The notes under the pieces: model-generated | Databases searched by the model: none | What the model saw: only the letters and a program-made list of their open reading frames with translations | Told to the model about the DNA's origin: nothing | Part shown: positions 12,190 through 24,099 of the stretch, in pieces | Layout: each line of letters starts with the position of its first letter | Numbering within the stretch: the first letter of the stretch is position 1 | Assembly (NCBI GenBank): GCA_947462335.1 | Contig: OX381716.1 | Span: 3,778,438-3,842,437 of the forward strand | From: Harmothoe impar | Taxonomy: Eukaryota; Annelida; Polychaeta; Phyllodocida; Polynoidae | DNA length: 64,000 bases | Direction of reading: 5' to 3' | Translations under genes and position numbers: made by a program

Positions 12190-12380
12190 TCTGAAGTGTT
12201 ACATCCAATCCCTATTTCCTGCAATGATGCCCTCAAACCTTCAAATCCTTGGTCATCATGATGCATCATGCCGACTCTACAGGTCTATGGACAGGTCAGC
12301 ACCAGGGATTACTTGCCATGGTTGAAATGGTACATTATGCCAACAAATTACCTCTTTTAGTGGCATGCTGTCCTTAACCC
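12190..12380. repeat. TTAA-type MITE, diverged copy in the left arm
   Basis: 'tggtcatcatgatgcatcat', then 'acctcttttagtggcatgct' and 'gtccttaaccctc'. The right-arm counterpart is at 61600-61750. Confidence 0.55.
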
Positions 12381-13324
12381 TCTTATTGCCAGCAGGCCAC
12401 TAAAGCAGCCAGAGAATCCAAGCTATTGATATAGTACTCAAAAGTTATGAAAGGTTACAAGTTCTTATCAAAGCACCCCATGTTATTCCATTAGTGTTTA
12501 CAAAGAATGTTTAGTCAGTAGCCTAGATAGTGGCTCATTTTAATTTTTGATATTTATAGTTTTTCAAATCCTTGGAAAACATATTGATACATCTGTTGGT
12601 GAGAGTGTTAAGGGTTAAATGGCTGCCTTAGGCCCCACCAGTCATCATCAGCCCCAGGTGTGAAAACACCCGGCACCAAGTGGCCTTGACCTTTCTGTAG
12701 ACGCTAATGGCCGCCACCGCTTATCCCGCTCTCCACATTACCCACAACACCCTCCGGTTCCTGTCAGCTATAGACCAATGCAGCAAGAAAGGCTGACCTT
12801 TCAGAAAAGTTGTTGATAAAGTTTTTGAATATTTCTGAAGCATGACTGAAAAATATATAAAAGATAGATAACATTATGAGGATTCTGCTAAAACCAACCT
12901 CATTATAAAAAATGACTCTGTCTTGCTGCATCGGTCTATACCAGGGTGAGGTTTGTGTTGGTGGTGTGGAATTTAACGTTGTAGTACTTTACATGATTAT
13001 TTATATCATAGGGAGTCTGCACGGTCTGTGGTAAAATACTCCTCAGCTCCTACGCTGGGACAAATAAAGGAAGGGTTCCGGTGACCTGATCATAAATTTC
13101 AAAGGTAGTAAGGACAAAGTTCTTTTTTCTTTTCCTTTAACTTATCTGTTCTCAGACAAAGAATACCCAGGAACAGTTGTGTCAGCAATGATTTCTTAGT
13201 GCATGATATTGTAGTGATATAGACCCTACTAGTCCTGCAGCCATGGGGGTTAACCTTGCACTAGAGTACACCTATTGGATTTCTCGCTCCTACACCATAA
13301 ATATTGCACTGTCCCCCCTATATA

Positions 13325-13720
13325 TTTTTGCTATGACAACTGGTTGCTTAGCAACAGCCATTCTAGTTGTGTATTTGCCTAGCAACCCATGTTTACCTCC
13401 TTCCTAGCTCCACTCTAACCATACCTACCCCCACTAAAATGAGCCCAGGGATTTTAATAGGGTCAACCACATGTTGCTATGACAACCGGTTGCTCAGCAA
13501 CAGCCATTCTAATTGTTTATTCGCCTAGCAACCCATGTTTACCTGCTTCCTAGCTCCACTCTAACCATACCTATCCCCACTAAAATGAGCCTGGGGATTT
13601 TTATAGGGTCAACAACACATGTTGCTATGACAAGCGGTTGCTTCGCAATGGCCATTCTAATTGTTTATTTTCCTATCAACCCATGTTTCCCTCATTCCTA
13701 GCTTGATTCTAGTCCCTGTA
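13325..13720. repeat. Three tandem copies of a 145-150-bp unit containing X-box-like motifs
   Basis: Units start at about 13329, 13474 and 13624 (gctatgacaa..ggttgct). Each includes ttgctatgacaac-type half-palindromes, 'cctagcaacccatgttta' and 'tagctccactctaaccata'. Confidence 0.85.
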
Positions 13721-14261
13721 GCAGGGATCCAGGACCTTTAAAATGGCATAATCACTAAGTGTATCCCACTCATAATTCGAATAATGTTCTAGTTTACTAT
13801 GTGGTTAAGTGTGAGTGGTGAGAATACACCTTTAACTAATTGTGCAAAGAGTCCAGTCCCCTACAGCATGAAGGACCCTTAATTAGTTGTGGTAGGAGTC
13901 CATGACCCTTGATGAATTGTAGCAGGAGTATGGGATCCCTACCTAGTTGTAGCAGGAGTCTAGAAGCCTGGTTGTAGCAGGGGTTCAATACTAAGTAGAC
14001 TGACCCTACCCCCCTCAGCCCCCCCCCTCCCTAGCTACTCCCCCCCCCCCTGGCCCTCATCCATCAGCTGTCCCATACAGTGGCAGCTGGAGGCTGAGTT
14101 GGCACCGTGCCAGGACCTCCTCCAGTACCCAGCACCACCTGGGCTACCTCTACTATGCACATCCATGCTCTCCTAGGTGCACGGACAAACATTTAGAGCA
14201 TAATCTTAATGCCATCTTAGACTCTCTTAAAATTATCACTTAGCAAATGAAGATGGCGCCA

Positions 14262-15205
14262 CTAGTAGCACCCACACACCTCATCTCCACTACAGAGGGT
14301 AGGTTCAGCTACAGTCACCCACACACCTTACCTCCACTACACAGGGTACATTCAGCTACAGTCACCCACACACCTTACCTCCACTACACAGGGTAGATTC
14401 AGCTACAGTCACCCACACACCTTACCTCCACTACAGAGGGTAGATTCAGCTACAGTCACCCACACACCTTACCTCAACTATATTCAGTCACCCACACACC
14501 TCACCTCCACTACACAGGGTAGATACAGCTACAGTCACCCACACACCTTACCTCCACTATAGGGTAGATTCAGCTACAGTCACCCACACACCTTACCTCC
14601 ACTACACAGGGTACATTCAGCTACAGTCACCCACACACCTTACCTCCACTACACAGGGTACATTCAGCTACAGTCACCCACACACCTTACCTCCACTACA
14701 CTGGGTAGATTCAGCTACAGTCACCCACACACCTTACCTCAACTACACAGGGTAGATTCAGCTACAGTCACCCACACACCTCACCTCCACTACACAGGGT
14801 AGATTCAGCTACAGTCACCCACACACCTTACCTCCACTACACAGGGTGGATTCAGCTACAGTCACCCACACACCTTACCTCCACTACACAGGGTAGATTC
14901 AGCTACAGTCACCCACACACCTTACCTCCACTACAGAGGGTAGATTCAGCTACAGTCACCCACACACCTTACCTCCACTACACAGGGTAGATTCAGCTAC
15001 AGTCACCCACACACCTTACCTCCACTACACAGGGTGGATTCAGCTACAGTCACCCACACACCTTACCTCCACTACACAGGGTAGATTCAGCTACAGTCAC
15101 CCACACACCTTACCTCCACTACACAGGGTAGATTCAGCTACAGTCACCCACACACCTTACCTCTGCTACACAGGGTAGATTCAGCTACAGTCACCCACAC
15201 ACCTA
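14262..15205. repeat. Minisatellite, 47-bp unit, about 19-20 copies
   Basis: Unit: 'cagctacagtcacccacaca' + 'ccttacctccactacacagg' + gtagatt. The homologous right-arm site (60055-60150) has only about two units, so this is an arm-specific expansion. Flanking 15210-16020 shows no supported gene. Confidence 0.95.
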
Positions 15206-17079
15206 GGGTATATCACCACCTGATGCAGGGAAATGGTCGATTGCATATTTTAACACTATAAATTAATAATTTCCCAGGGTGGAAAATAGAGTTGACCCCT
15301 CATATGGGCAGAGTCATTAGCAGTTTGACTCTTTATAATAACCATAGGCATGTGGGGGACACAGATCGCTCCATTACTTTTTCCTGTGTTGAAGTGTCTC
15401 CTTGTGGCAAACTGTCCAAAAATAATGAAATATGAAATATATAAGATTTGTACCTCAAATCATCGCTGCTGAATGCCATTTCCTACTTGTTATTGACTGT
15501 GATTTTACAATATTTGATGATAAACCATTTGTGATATACTTGTTTTGTGAGACACTGTGATAGTAAATGCATCAACAATAACGGTGCATGAGACATGGAA
15601 ATGTTTGGTCAATGAATGAATAAAACCCTCCAAAAAAAAGACTACCAGGTCATCAGTATAATGACTTTGATTCATCAACTGGGCTGACTTTAACTCCTCT
15701 GTAGTGATGACTTTTCTACGTGTCCAGGTGTTCACTGCAGACGCAACAAGGAACAAACTGAACCATTTTACCTGTTATCTTAAAAACCCATTTTTCTAAG
15801 ATGGTGCCACTGTATGGTCCAAATCTTTAGATGTTGATGGGTTTGGTTATAGTTCTGTTACAGTTTCATAAAAGAATAAGAAGAAAAAAGAGAGAAAGAA
15901 AGAGAGGGTGTGGGGGAAGAGCCCCTGATATAGACAACAATTTTACCAACTTATAAATAGTGTTGCCATCTAGGATAGGCCTGGGAACTGAAAAAGATTA
16001 CCAGAAAAGTGGGCATTTTAAGATTACAGGTAAAATGAGTGGCGTCTAGTCACTTGGTGAGTTTGTCCCCACGAGCAGTGCAGACATGTGGCAGTGATGG
16101 GAGTGGAGGAGTGCCTATGGTTACAGGAGCATGGTAAAGCACTCACCATGGAGAACTGATGGCCGGTCTCACACTGCTGATCACACACACACAGCACACA
16201 CACAGCCCACCTACTGCCCACCCACTGCCACACAAAGCAGCAGACCAACATTCTTAGGGAATGATCATTTTTTAACAACAAGGGGGGGAGGGTGGTCAAT
16301 TTAGGGGGATAACCAAAAAATTGCACCTATTTATAGCATTAAAGTCTGTGCGTTACTTTAGCCCAAAGCCCTGCTCAATTTCAAACTTTTTTGGGGGGGG
16401 GGCCGGAACCAAAAGAATTTCTGAACCCGTCCCGTGGGGGGGGGGAGGGAAATTTTGACCTGCTCATGCCAAAATCCACTGACCCCCCCTCCTCCTGTTA
16501 AGAAATGACCACTCTCTTAAGCTACTGCCGTAATAAGCCATTTCACCACCTGAGCTAAAATCCTACGAAAAGGTGGATTCATATCAGTAAGCGCTAGATA
16601 GGCCAATGCAGAACCTCATATGGCATACACTTACAATGAAGGTCCCCTCTCCATAAGAGATCTATGAATCTGAAAATATTCCAAAATGGTGTTTTTTCTG
16701 TCCATGCAACTTGTTGAGTATTTAATCCTTGTTTGTAACTATTACTTTTGCCCTTGTTTTTACATTTCATAGATTCTGGGGGAACATGGGGATGATGCCA
16801 AAGGGAGGAGAGTGACTGACTATTATCCTGCTTGGAGAGTGTACAGCTGAGAGCTAATGGACAGGATGAGGCGGTTTTCAGTTTGGGTGAATCTGCATGA
16901 CTATGAGGCAATCAGAAAAGTAATTATTGCTTGGCACCGAGAGAAGGGCACTCCCCCCTCTGGGCGGTGCTGCTGGGGTTGGAAAGGCTGTATGTTAGCA
17001 GCACCATGTTTTAGGGAGTTCCCTACGTCGCACTGTAAAGTTTAGCATGTAACCTGCACCTAGACATTAACACTTTAAG

Positions 17080-17252
17080 CACTTTGCAGTACTACATTCA
17101 AGCATCAGGCTGACCTTATGAGGTTAAGACACTCTCAAAGGGTCGGCATGATGAACTAATGCAGCACCAGAGAGTTACTCATCAGGGCTGGATTGGTGCA
17201 TCATGACGAAAAATGTCATCTTTCAGCAACATCCGTCCTTAAAGGGTTGAGT
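17080..17252. repeat. TTAA-type MITE, copy
   Basis: 'gagagttactcatcagggct' and the end 'acatccgtccttaaagggtt'. Confidence 0.6.
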
Positions 17253-17564
17253 AGTGTCTAGAATGCCTTGTTTAATCTCAGGCTAAAGGTGGAAACTGCA
17301 CTCATATATATGACTTGTACCTGGGCTTTGATTGTAAGCCAGACTTTACAGTCACAGCAAATATATACATGTAGTTAGGTTTGTCTAAACTGCTTGTTTA
17401 ACTTTCACTTTTTACTGCACTTCTTGGCTACATTCCAGCCTCATGCAAAACCTCATAACTCACACCTCTTACTATATAATACTAATCCTAGATATTGGTA
17501 CTGCCTGGTCCACTGGGAGGCCATTAATATACTCTCAACTTTGTATAAAGTTGCTTAAATTGGA

Positions 17565-18320
17565 TGGTTCACACAGTGAGATACAGCCTGGACCCTTCTC
17601 TGTCTGTAGAACTGACCCTGGACTGGACTGTAATTGGTGAGGGTTCACACAGTGAGATACAGCCTGGACCCTTCTCTGTCTGTAGAACTGGCCCTGGACT
17701 GGACTGTAATTGGTGAGGGTTCACACAGTGAGATACAGCCTGGACCCTTCTCTGTCTGTAGAACTGACCCTGGACTGGACTGTAATTGGTGAGGGTTCAC
17801 ACAGTGAGATACAGCCTGGACCCTTCTCTGTCTGTAGAACTGACCCTGGACTGGACTGTAATTGGTGAGGGTTCACACAGTGAGATACAGCCTGGACCCT
17901 TCTCTGTCTGTAGAACTGACCCTGGACTGGACTGTAATTGGTGAGGGTTCACACAGTGGGATACAGCCTGGACCCTTCTCTGTCTGTAGAACTGGCCCTG
18001 GACTGGACTGTAATTGGTGAGGGTTCACACAGTGGGATACAGCCTGGACCCTTCTCTGTCTGTAGAACTGACCCTGGACTGGACTGTAATTGGTGAGGGT
18101 TCACACAGTGGGATACAGCCTGGACCCTTCTCTGTCTGTAGAACTGGCCCTGGACTGGACTGTAATTGGTGAGGGTTCACACAGTGAGATACAGCCTGGA
18201 CCCTTCTCTGTCTGTAGAACTGGCCCTGGACTGGACTGTAATTGGTGAGGGTTCACACAGTGGGATACAGCCTGGACCCTTCTCTGTCTGTAGAACTGAC
18301 CCTGGACTGGACTGTAATTG
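17565..18320. repeat. Minisatellite, 76-bp unit, about 10 copies
   Basis: Highly homogeneous 76-bp units: 'gggttcacacagtgagatac' + 'agcctggacccttctctgtc' + 'tgtagaactgaccctggact' + ggactgtaattggtga. The main variants are gag/ggg and tgacc/tggcc. No matching array exists in the right arm. Short frames that cross it are repeats, not genes. Confidence 0.95.
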
Positions 18321-18464
18321 TTCAGGATGCAGAAATCATCAAGACTGAGGGACAATGTAACGCAAACTACAAAAACAACAACACAATTCTGAGTTATTTT
18401 CATATATTTTTTTTTTTCATATATATTTTTATATATCCATGAAGGCCAGTAAAATGCCTAAATG

Positions 18465-18748
18465 CAACACTAGTAAATCACTCGTCAGGCTTGCATTAAT
18501 GTACATTGCCACAAGAGGAAAGTGCATTAATGCATCATGCAGCCCTTAACCTTTTAATGCATCATGCCATTTGTCGTCATGATGCGTTAATGAGTAACTT
18601 GCCAGTGCTGCATTGGTGCATCATGCCAACGGTATGGGGTTGATATACTCCTGAAGGGTTGGCATGATGCACCAATGCAGCCCCAGCGAGTTGCTCGACC
18701 GGGCTGCATCGGTCGATCATTTAGTGACATCCATCCTTAAAGGGTCAA
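18465..18748. repeat. TTAA-type MITE, well preserved copy
   Basis: A nearly full-length member: nested inverted segments around 'agcgagttgctcgaccgggc', several gatgcatcatg boxes, and the terminal 'catccatccttaaagggtc'. The family signature TTAA followed by CCCTTT resembles piggyBac-type ends; that assignment is inference. Confidence 0.7.
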
Positions 18749-19754
18749 TATATGCTTGAGATATAATTTCTGTGCTTCAGACATCATACAGCATAACAGA
18801 TTTTGCAGGAAGCTGGAAAATGACATTTGATGTAAAAAGCCTGGGGAGTCTTTACGAACAGATTAGCCAGTCGTCATAATGAGATTTTCATCAAAACTAA
18901 TTAATTTTGGGAGTTGACAACAAAGGCAAATGTACATGTTATTTCACAAACCATAAATCTACCCATATATGCATGTTTTTTGATTTTTTACAACATGAAT
19001 ATGCATTTGGTTTACATTGATAAAAGTCACAGAGAGACTCTGGGATAATCACCATCTGGAGCTGGGTTTAAGCTGTCTGGAGGCTGCCAATAAAATAACA
19101 CTAGTGACAAAATGTCAGGATGATATGTTTTATAATTAACCCTTTAAGGGTTGCATAGTTCTTCATTGCACCAACTGTATACCTGAATCATATATTCTAA
19201 ATAAGATCATCAGTCTCTAATGTTATAATTGTATACACACGCCCAAAATATAACTGGTCAGGAGGATATCGACCATTGTTTTGATTGTTGTATTTTGAAA
19301 AATCATTTATGAATAGATTGTGAATAGAATCAAATGCATCATCAAAGGGTCAGTCATTGCAGCACGGACAGTGTGAGGGAAAGACAATGAGGCTTCGATT
19401 ATCCCACCATCAATGATATGGCTCTTTGTCAGGGACAGTTCTATACAGGCCATGTATATAGGATTCAATTATCTGGCAGTTTTAACATCCGGCCATGTTT
19501 TTCCATGAATGGAGGCGGTCGGATTATCGAGCTCTCACTGTACAGATCTTGGGGCCTCAGCATTAACTACATCCAAGTCATATTTATAAATTGAGAACAT
19601 TTAACACCCATCCTCGCGTGTGTGTGGAATAATTCACACCTCACCTCACCAAAGGCTCCCCCCCTCTTTTGAACTATAGTAAAGTGTGGGCTTTTTTCTA
19701 AAATCGGGCCTCATGAGGGGTTGCAAATATTAACACACCTCCTGTCACTAATTT

Positions 19755-19995
19755 AACAGATTACAATATTAACCGTCTTCGAAGTTGACTAATTTACAGG
19801 CGAGTCAGCGAGTTCACTGACTCGTCTCGCTTGAAGTCCATTTTCCACGACTTATCATTGTTTCTCCTGCCTTAAAAGCTGACAACGTAAAGAAAACATA
19901 TTATTTTCTTTGATAATCCGCAATAAAATTCAACTCAAATGTCCAAATAGAAGAGGATTGATTGATTTTCGACAAAGTTTAGTCGCCGAAACTTG
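19755..19995. repeat. Long inverted repeat, partner of 1085-1320
   Basis: Reverse complement of 1085-1320, including 'gtcagcgagttcactgactc' and 'gattgattgattttcgac'. It sits immediately inside the inner end of the left arm. Confidence 0.8.
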
Positions 19996-21181
19996 ACTCG
20001 TCGTATTCTTGAAATTTGTCCATTTTTTTACGACAACCAAAGGGGTCACAATCGAGTTTTTTTTTTTTTTCATTTTTGCCGCTTTATTGTTACAAATGAC
20101 ATCTGAAATGATGGATGTAACAGTGAAACGCTGTAATATTATGTTTTTATTAGTTATCACCATATTCACGACAGTGTTGTACGTAAATCGTCATGTTGTC
20201 AAGGTGACTTGCATAAATTAACGTAAATCGTCATGTTGTCAAGGTGAAGGTCAACGCGGCCGAGGGAGAATCATTGTTTACAAAATGTCTTAGCGTTCTT
20301 CTGTGTCAACAACGTGTTGTTATCATCAATAAGGTATCCAAAATAAAATGAAAGTGGTATTCTTTCTATATTATTGTTTCAAAATAGGTTAAAATGATTC
20401 AAGTGGACGAAAACTATTATTAATTTGCCAGTCGGGGAAGACATACGCAACGTATGCTCCCCGCGGTCGCTCCTGGCCGCCTTAAGTAGGTCAAATCCTG
20501 CGCAGACTGGATGCGCATCAACTACCGTCGCTGTCAGTTCTGAAAGTCGGCGGCGTCTCACTTTCTAAATATATTATCCATGTATTTCAGTCTAATGGCA
20601 ATGTATAAATACACCCAGTATATCTATTTACCTCTGTTCTGCAAGTGGTGTGTGCTTTTTAGACTAAAAACAATAAAGAAACGTCTGTTATCTATCATTC
20701 TGCGAACCCGGTGTCTGCGCTAAAATGTAAACAATGCTGTCAATCTCAGCCCGGCAATTTTCAAAAGCCAAAACCCGATCGTTTCCTTCCAGGGAATTAA
20801 CTATAATTTATATACTGGACCACAAGACTACATTCAACTGTTGCCAAGTCATGGGGAATATAGTTTTATAAAGCATACGTCAAATCCAGTTGTTTTTATT
20901 GGCTTGGCAACCCCTGGCATGAAAAAGTTGTCTCTCGGTCTAGGGAGCCGGTCTAGGCCTACGAATTGAATTTTTCAGTCATTCCGTCAGCTAGTCTCAT
21001 ATTGTGGAATGTCACCACAACATATTTTTTTTAGGGGACTAGGCCTATTTACACATACATCAATATAGCTTATTTGCAAGTAGGGGGGGGGGTTAAACTG
21101 GGGGTGAATAGAGATATTGAATCTGAACCTTTAGTATAGATTGGGGGTCCTTAAAAGGACCTTTGTTGGTGGGGGGGGGGG
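19996..21181. other. No gene seen
   Basis: Unassigned DNA. A short tandem duplication 'acgtaaatcgtcatgttgtc'+aaggtga occurs at about 20180-20206 and 20221-20247. The section 20440-20570 is GC-richer than its surroundings but has no supported gene. Confidence 0.4.
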
Positions 21182-21601
21182 TTACTCTTCAATTGATTTT
21201 TTTTTGGACACACAGTCAGGACAGTCCGGACAGTATGCTGCTCTACCTCTGTTTTGAAAGTCTTTCAAGGCAGTCTCCCTCCTTTCTAACTCATCATCCA
21301 TATGCTTCTTTATTTTCTTTGCAAACTGCAGAATTCTTTCCTTCCTTTCCTTCTCCTTCCTTTCTTCTTCCTTGATCTTTTCCCTGTCCTTTCTCTTCTC
21401 TTCCTTGAACTTCCTCACCTCCTCCCTCTCTCTTATCATGGCTGCCTGCCTTTCCAACCTCACTAGTCTCCGCTCCTCCATTTCTCTATCCATGTCTGGC
21501 TCATGCCACCCATACTCATAGCTAGTATCTAGCCATGGTGGTAAATATCCTAGCTCTCCTACTACACCGTCGTCTAATACTTTTTTCAGGAAATCGTCCA
21601 T
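21182..21601 (-). CDS. Short charged coiled-coil protein with a TATA promoter
   Basis: 139 codons from ATG 21601-21599. The frame extends six codons further upstream without an ATG. The N-terminal 40 residues (MDDFLKKVLDDG..., ELGYLPPWLDTSYEYGW) look globular. From about residue 45 to 115 the chain is almost pure Glu/Lys/Arg helix (REREEVRKFKEEKRKDREK) and should form a long single helix or coiled coil. The end has a CPDCPDC cluster that could bind metal. A TATAAAAG box 46-53 bases upstream of the ATG implies a short 5' UTR. Family unknown. It lies just upstream of, and divergent from, the promoter of the replicase cluster, so it may belong to the same element. Confidence 0.5.
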   Translation of the reverse strand: MDDFLKKVLDDGVVGELGYLPPWLDTSYEYGWHEPDMDREMEERRLVRLERQAAMIREREEVRKFKEEKRKDREKIKEEERKEKERKERILQFAKKIKKHMDDELERRETALKDFQNRGRAAYCPDCPDCVSKKKSIEE

Positions 21602-21646
21602 ACTGACGCAAGTCACCAAATGACACTTGTGTCTGTGTGGAGTGTG

Positions 21647-21654
21647 CTTTTATA
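21647..21654 (-). promoter_or_regulatory. TATA box (TATAAAAG) of the coiled-coil gene
   Basis: Minus-strand TATAAAAG, with a predicted start site near 21623 and an ATG at 21601. A second TATA-like box (catataaaag) lies at 21771-21762. Confidence 0.5.
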
Positions 21655-22330
21655 GGCCTAGCGTCTATGAGCGCGGACGTCTGTGTACTCCCCCCTCTCC
21701 TCCAAATTTTTTTTTTTACTGAACCTGACATAACCTAAAGTTGTGTTTCTTGCGGAGCACACTTTTATATGTTGCACTGTGTTGTGTCCTCAATAAAATA
21801 CCATTTGAAGTGCATAAAATACATCATAAGTTACATGTATGTATGCAAAAAATTTTTTAAAAAAATTATCGTCTTTGTTAAAGTTATTTAGATATTATTT
21901 CCATGGAGTTTTGATGGTTGTGGTCATGTTCATATAATGTTGGCCATAAGGTACACATAAAGTACTAACATAAACTTATAATAACATGAATGTGGTATAT
22001 TTTATTCTAACAGTAAATAGCAAACTCAAATTAGAACACATAACATTAAATATTATTGATAATATTAGGTATTTCATTTATAAACAAGCACAGCTTGCAA
22101 GACCCAGTCGACTTCAGTTGACAACGTTCAACTAATCCATCTTGTGCTGTATGCCATACACGTTTAAAATAATCTTATTTGTATTCATGTCTCAATATTT
22201 GAATTCCTATTTACATTATGCTTTATTTCTCCAACATATTCATTGCTTTGTTGTTCATCCAAATACAATGGTAATAGTAAAACTGGGCGTAAACCGGCCA
22301 TTGAGTAGGAAAGAAAACATCAAGAGTTGT

Positions 22331-22760
22331 GCGGTATCATTAAGCCCCGCCCCCATCTCCAAATATGGCACACCAACCAAAGGCGTGCGGTATCATTAAG
22401 CCCCGCCCACATTTCCAAATATGGCACGCCATCCAGTGGACGCCCATCAATCACAGGACACTGCCGCACGCTCATTGGTTGATGTGTCAGTGACGTCAGA
22501 GAAGTAGCGACAAAGTTTCACCGCCTGAGGATCATCAAAGTGTACTTTTGAAGAAATAAAACTATTTTTCATCAAAATATAGGTGTCAATGCATATTACA
22601 TCCTAAAATAACTCTTATTTTCGCTTTTCAATGGTTATTTTTGATGGAGAGTTGATGAAACGAGCAATTTATAGACCGTCACCGCCACTTCGGGTTTGTT
22701 GACATCGGACTATAAGAGAGCGCTTCAGACAAGTTTGAAGGCATTCTGAGTTCTTTCAAG
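22331..22760 (+). promoter_or_regulatory. Compact composite promoter of the replicase cluster
   Basis: Two 56-bp direct repeats each hold a GC box (ccccgccc at 22345 and 22401) and a perfect CArG/SRF box (ccaaatatgg at 22359-22368 and 22415-22424). An inverted CCAAT box (attgg, 22474) and a perfect CRE (tgacgtca, 22491-22498) follow. A TATA-like tataaga at 22711-22717 predicts a start near 22741, and a strong splice donor (aag|gtgagt) lies at 22760/22761. The element order and spacing are those of a signal-responsive RNA polymerase II promoter. Which genes it drives is inferred from position. Confidence 0.6.
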
Positions 22761-22987
22761 GTGAGTGTCAAGACGTGCGCACTGTTGGTTATTATTTTTG
22801 CTGTGGAAATGTCATGTAAATCTCAAGTAAATTTTGTGAAATTCAGGTAAAATTCAATTGACAACAAATTTATGCTACCTACGGTTATTTTAATGTGAAT
22901 AACTTCGGTAAATAATGTTAATTAAACACATATGTGGTTCATTCATTCATTCATTCACACATTCTTTCTTTTTTCTTGGACACCCAG

Positions 22988-23158
22988 TTCCCAGAATACA
23001 GCCTCGGCATTCTCCAAGTCAATTCACAGTTCAACATCATCATCATCATCATCATCAAGTCAATTTCAAGTTCAAGTTCTGAGATCAAGACACTCCACGT
23101 CAATCACTGTGTCAACTTCAAGTGTATATCAAGATCAAGACACTCCACGTCAATCACC
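22988..23158 (+). other. ATG-free leader exon (putative second 5' UTR exon)
   Basis: Bounded by an acceptor (ttcttggacacccag|ttccc) and a consensus donor (atcacc|gtaagt). I find no ATG in its 171 bases, as expected of a 5' leader. It contains (atc)n and two copies of 'agacactccacgtcaatcac'. With the first leader exon (about 22741-22760) it could be spliced to any acceptor downstream at 26811, 27355, 27951 or 28908. Confidence 0.5.
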
Positions 23159-23690
23159 GTAAGTTGTTTTCTTCAATATACAAAGAAATAGGAGAGTAAC
23201 TGTGTGTGTGTGAGTGGGGGGGGGGGGCAGGGGTCAGATGCTAAGACGTCACATCTCACAGTTCCTGTCCTATATTAGGGTTATTGAGTTGTTGGTTTAA
23301 AGCAAACACTTTTCAAAAAAATTGTCCGCATTTTCAGAATCATTTAGTCTGTATATCCTTCTTCTGGGCTTAAAGTTGAGAAGTATAATATGGCTAACTT
23401 ATGAATAAGAATAAAGTCATATTCCGTTGTAAAATGGAGCCACCTGTTTGCAAATTAGTCTTTTAAAAAAAACTACCGTAAATTCAGTGCAGTGTGTTTG
23501 CTTTTACACCATCTCAAGTTGTTTGTTTTATGTTTTCATGTGCATATCATTTTCTGGTGTCATGTAAGATGTATTCAAGTATGAAGTCGCCAAAATGCAC
23601 TGACTCACAAGGTCAAGACTAGGTCTTACCAGACCACAGTTTATGATCTTTGGACGGTGGTGTTTATGCACATATCATGACGAACCTTTT
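23159..23690. other. Intronic or unassigned DNA
   Basis: Follows the leader donor. Contains a G-run at about 23216-23228. No gene seen. Confidence 0.35.
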
Positions 23691-24035
23691 GAGAGTGTAT
23701 CAATCCCATAGCATTGGTATCATGCATAAATGCAGTCCTCACGAGTTCATGTCACTCTGCAAAGAAAGGGCATACTCCATCAACCCTTGAATGACAGCAT
23801 CATGGCCCAATGTATCATCCTCTTTTGTCGTCATTATGCATGAATGCAGCAAGTAACTCGTGAGGCGTGCATTCAAGCACCATGCCAACCCTACATGGTT
23901 GAGACACTCCGGGTCTGCATCATAACACTCGCTGGGGTTGGGGCTGCATTGGTGCATCATTCCATCAAATGTTAGCTTTCAGTGACATGCCATCCTTAAA
24001 GGGTTAAAGCACTCTGCTGTCTTAAAGGGTTAACA
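23690..24035. repeat. TTAA-type MITE, long copy
   Basis: Has several gatgcat/atgcatga boxes, 'gacatgccatccttaaaggg' followed by ttaa, and an internal inverted repeat. Confidence 0.65.
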
Positions 24036-24099
24036 AGTGTATTATTATGTTAAATTTGTTACTTGAAAAAATCTATAAAGAATTTATGGCAAGCATGTT

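Larger units (their letters stand above)
11235..19750 (+). repeat. Left arm of a large inverted duplication
   Basis: Colinear in reverse complement with 56105-62720. Anchors: 11235-11345 with 62620-62720; 11413-11703 with 62190-62434; 12640-12780 with 61200-61345; 14090-14270 with 60170-60390; 16024-16170 with 59860-60010; 16594-16990 with 58830-59215; 18640-18760 with 58270-58410; 19020-19160 with 56640-56800; 19600-19749 with 56105-56270. By eye about 15 substitutions occur in a 230-base section. The arm holds no gene I can support; matched open frames in both arms (for example 11413-11703) differ mostly at amino-acid-changing positions, so they are not under coding constraint. Confidence 0.9.

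Noticed and set aside
14262..15205. CRISPR-like array
   Set aside because: Units are contiguous 47-bp repeats without unique spacers, in an animal genome.
22932..23191. Ser- or Ile-rich small proteins over the leader exon
   Set aside because: They start in the intron and read through an (atc)n run; the exon itself has no ATG and fits a 5' leader.
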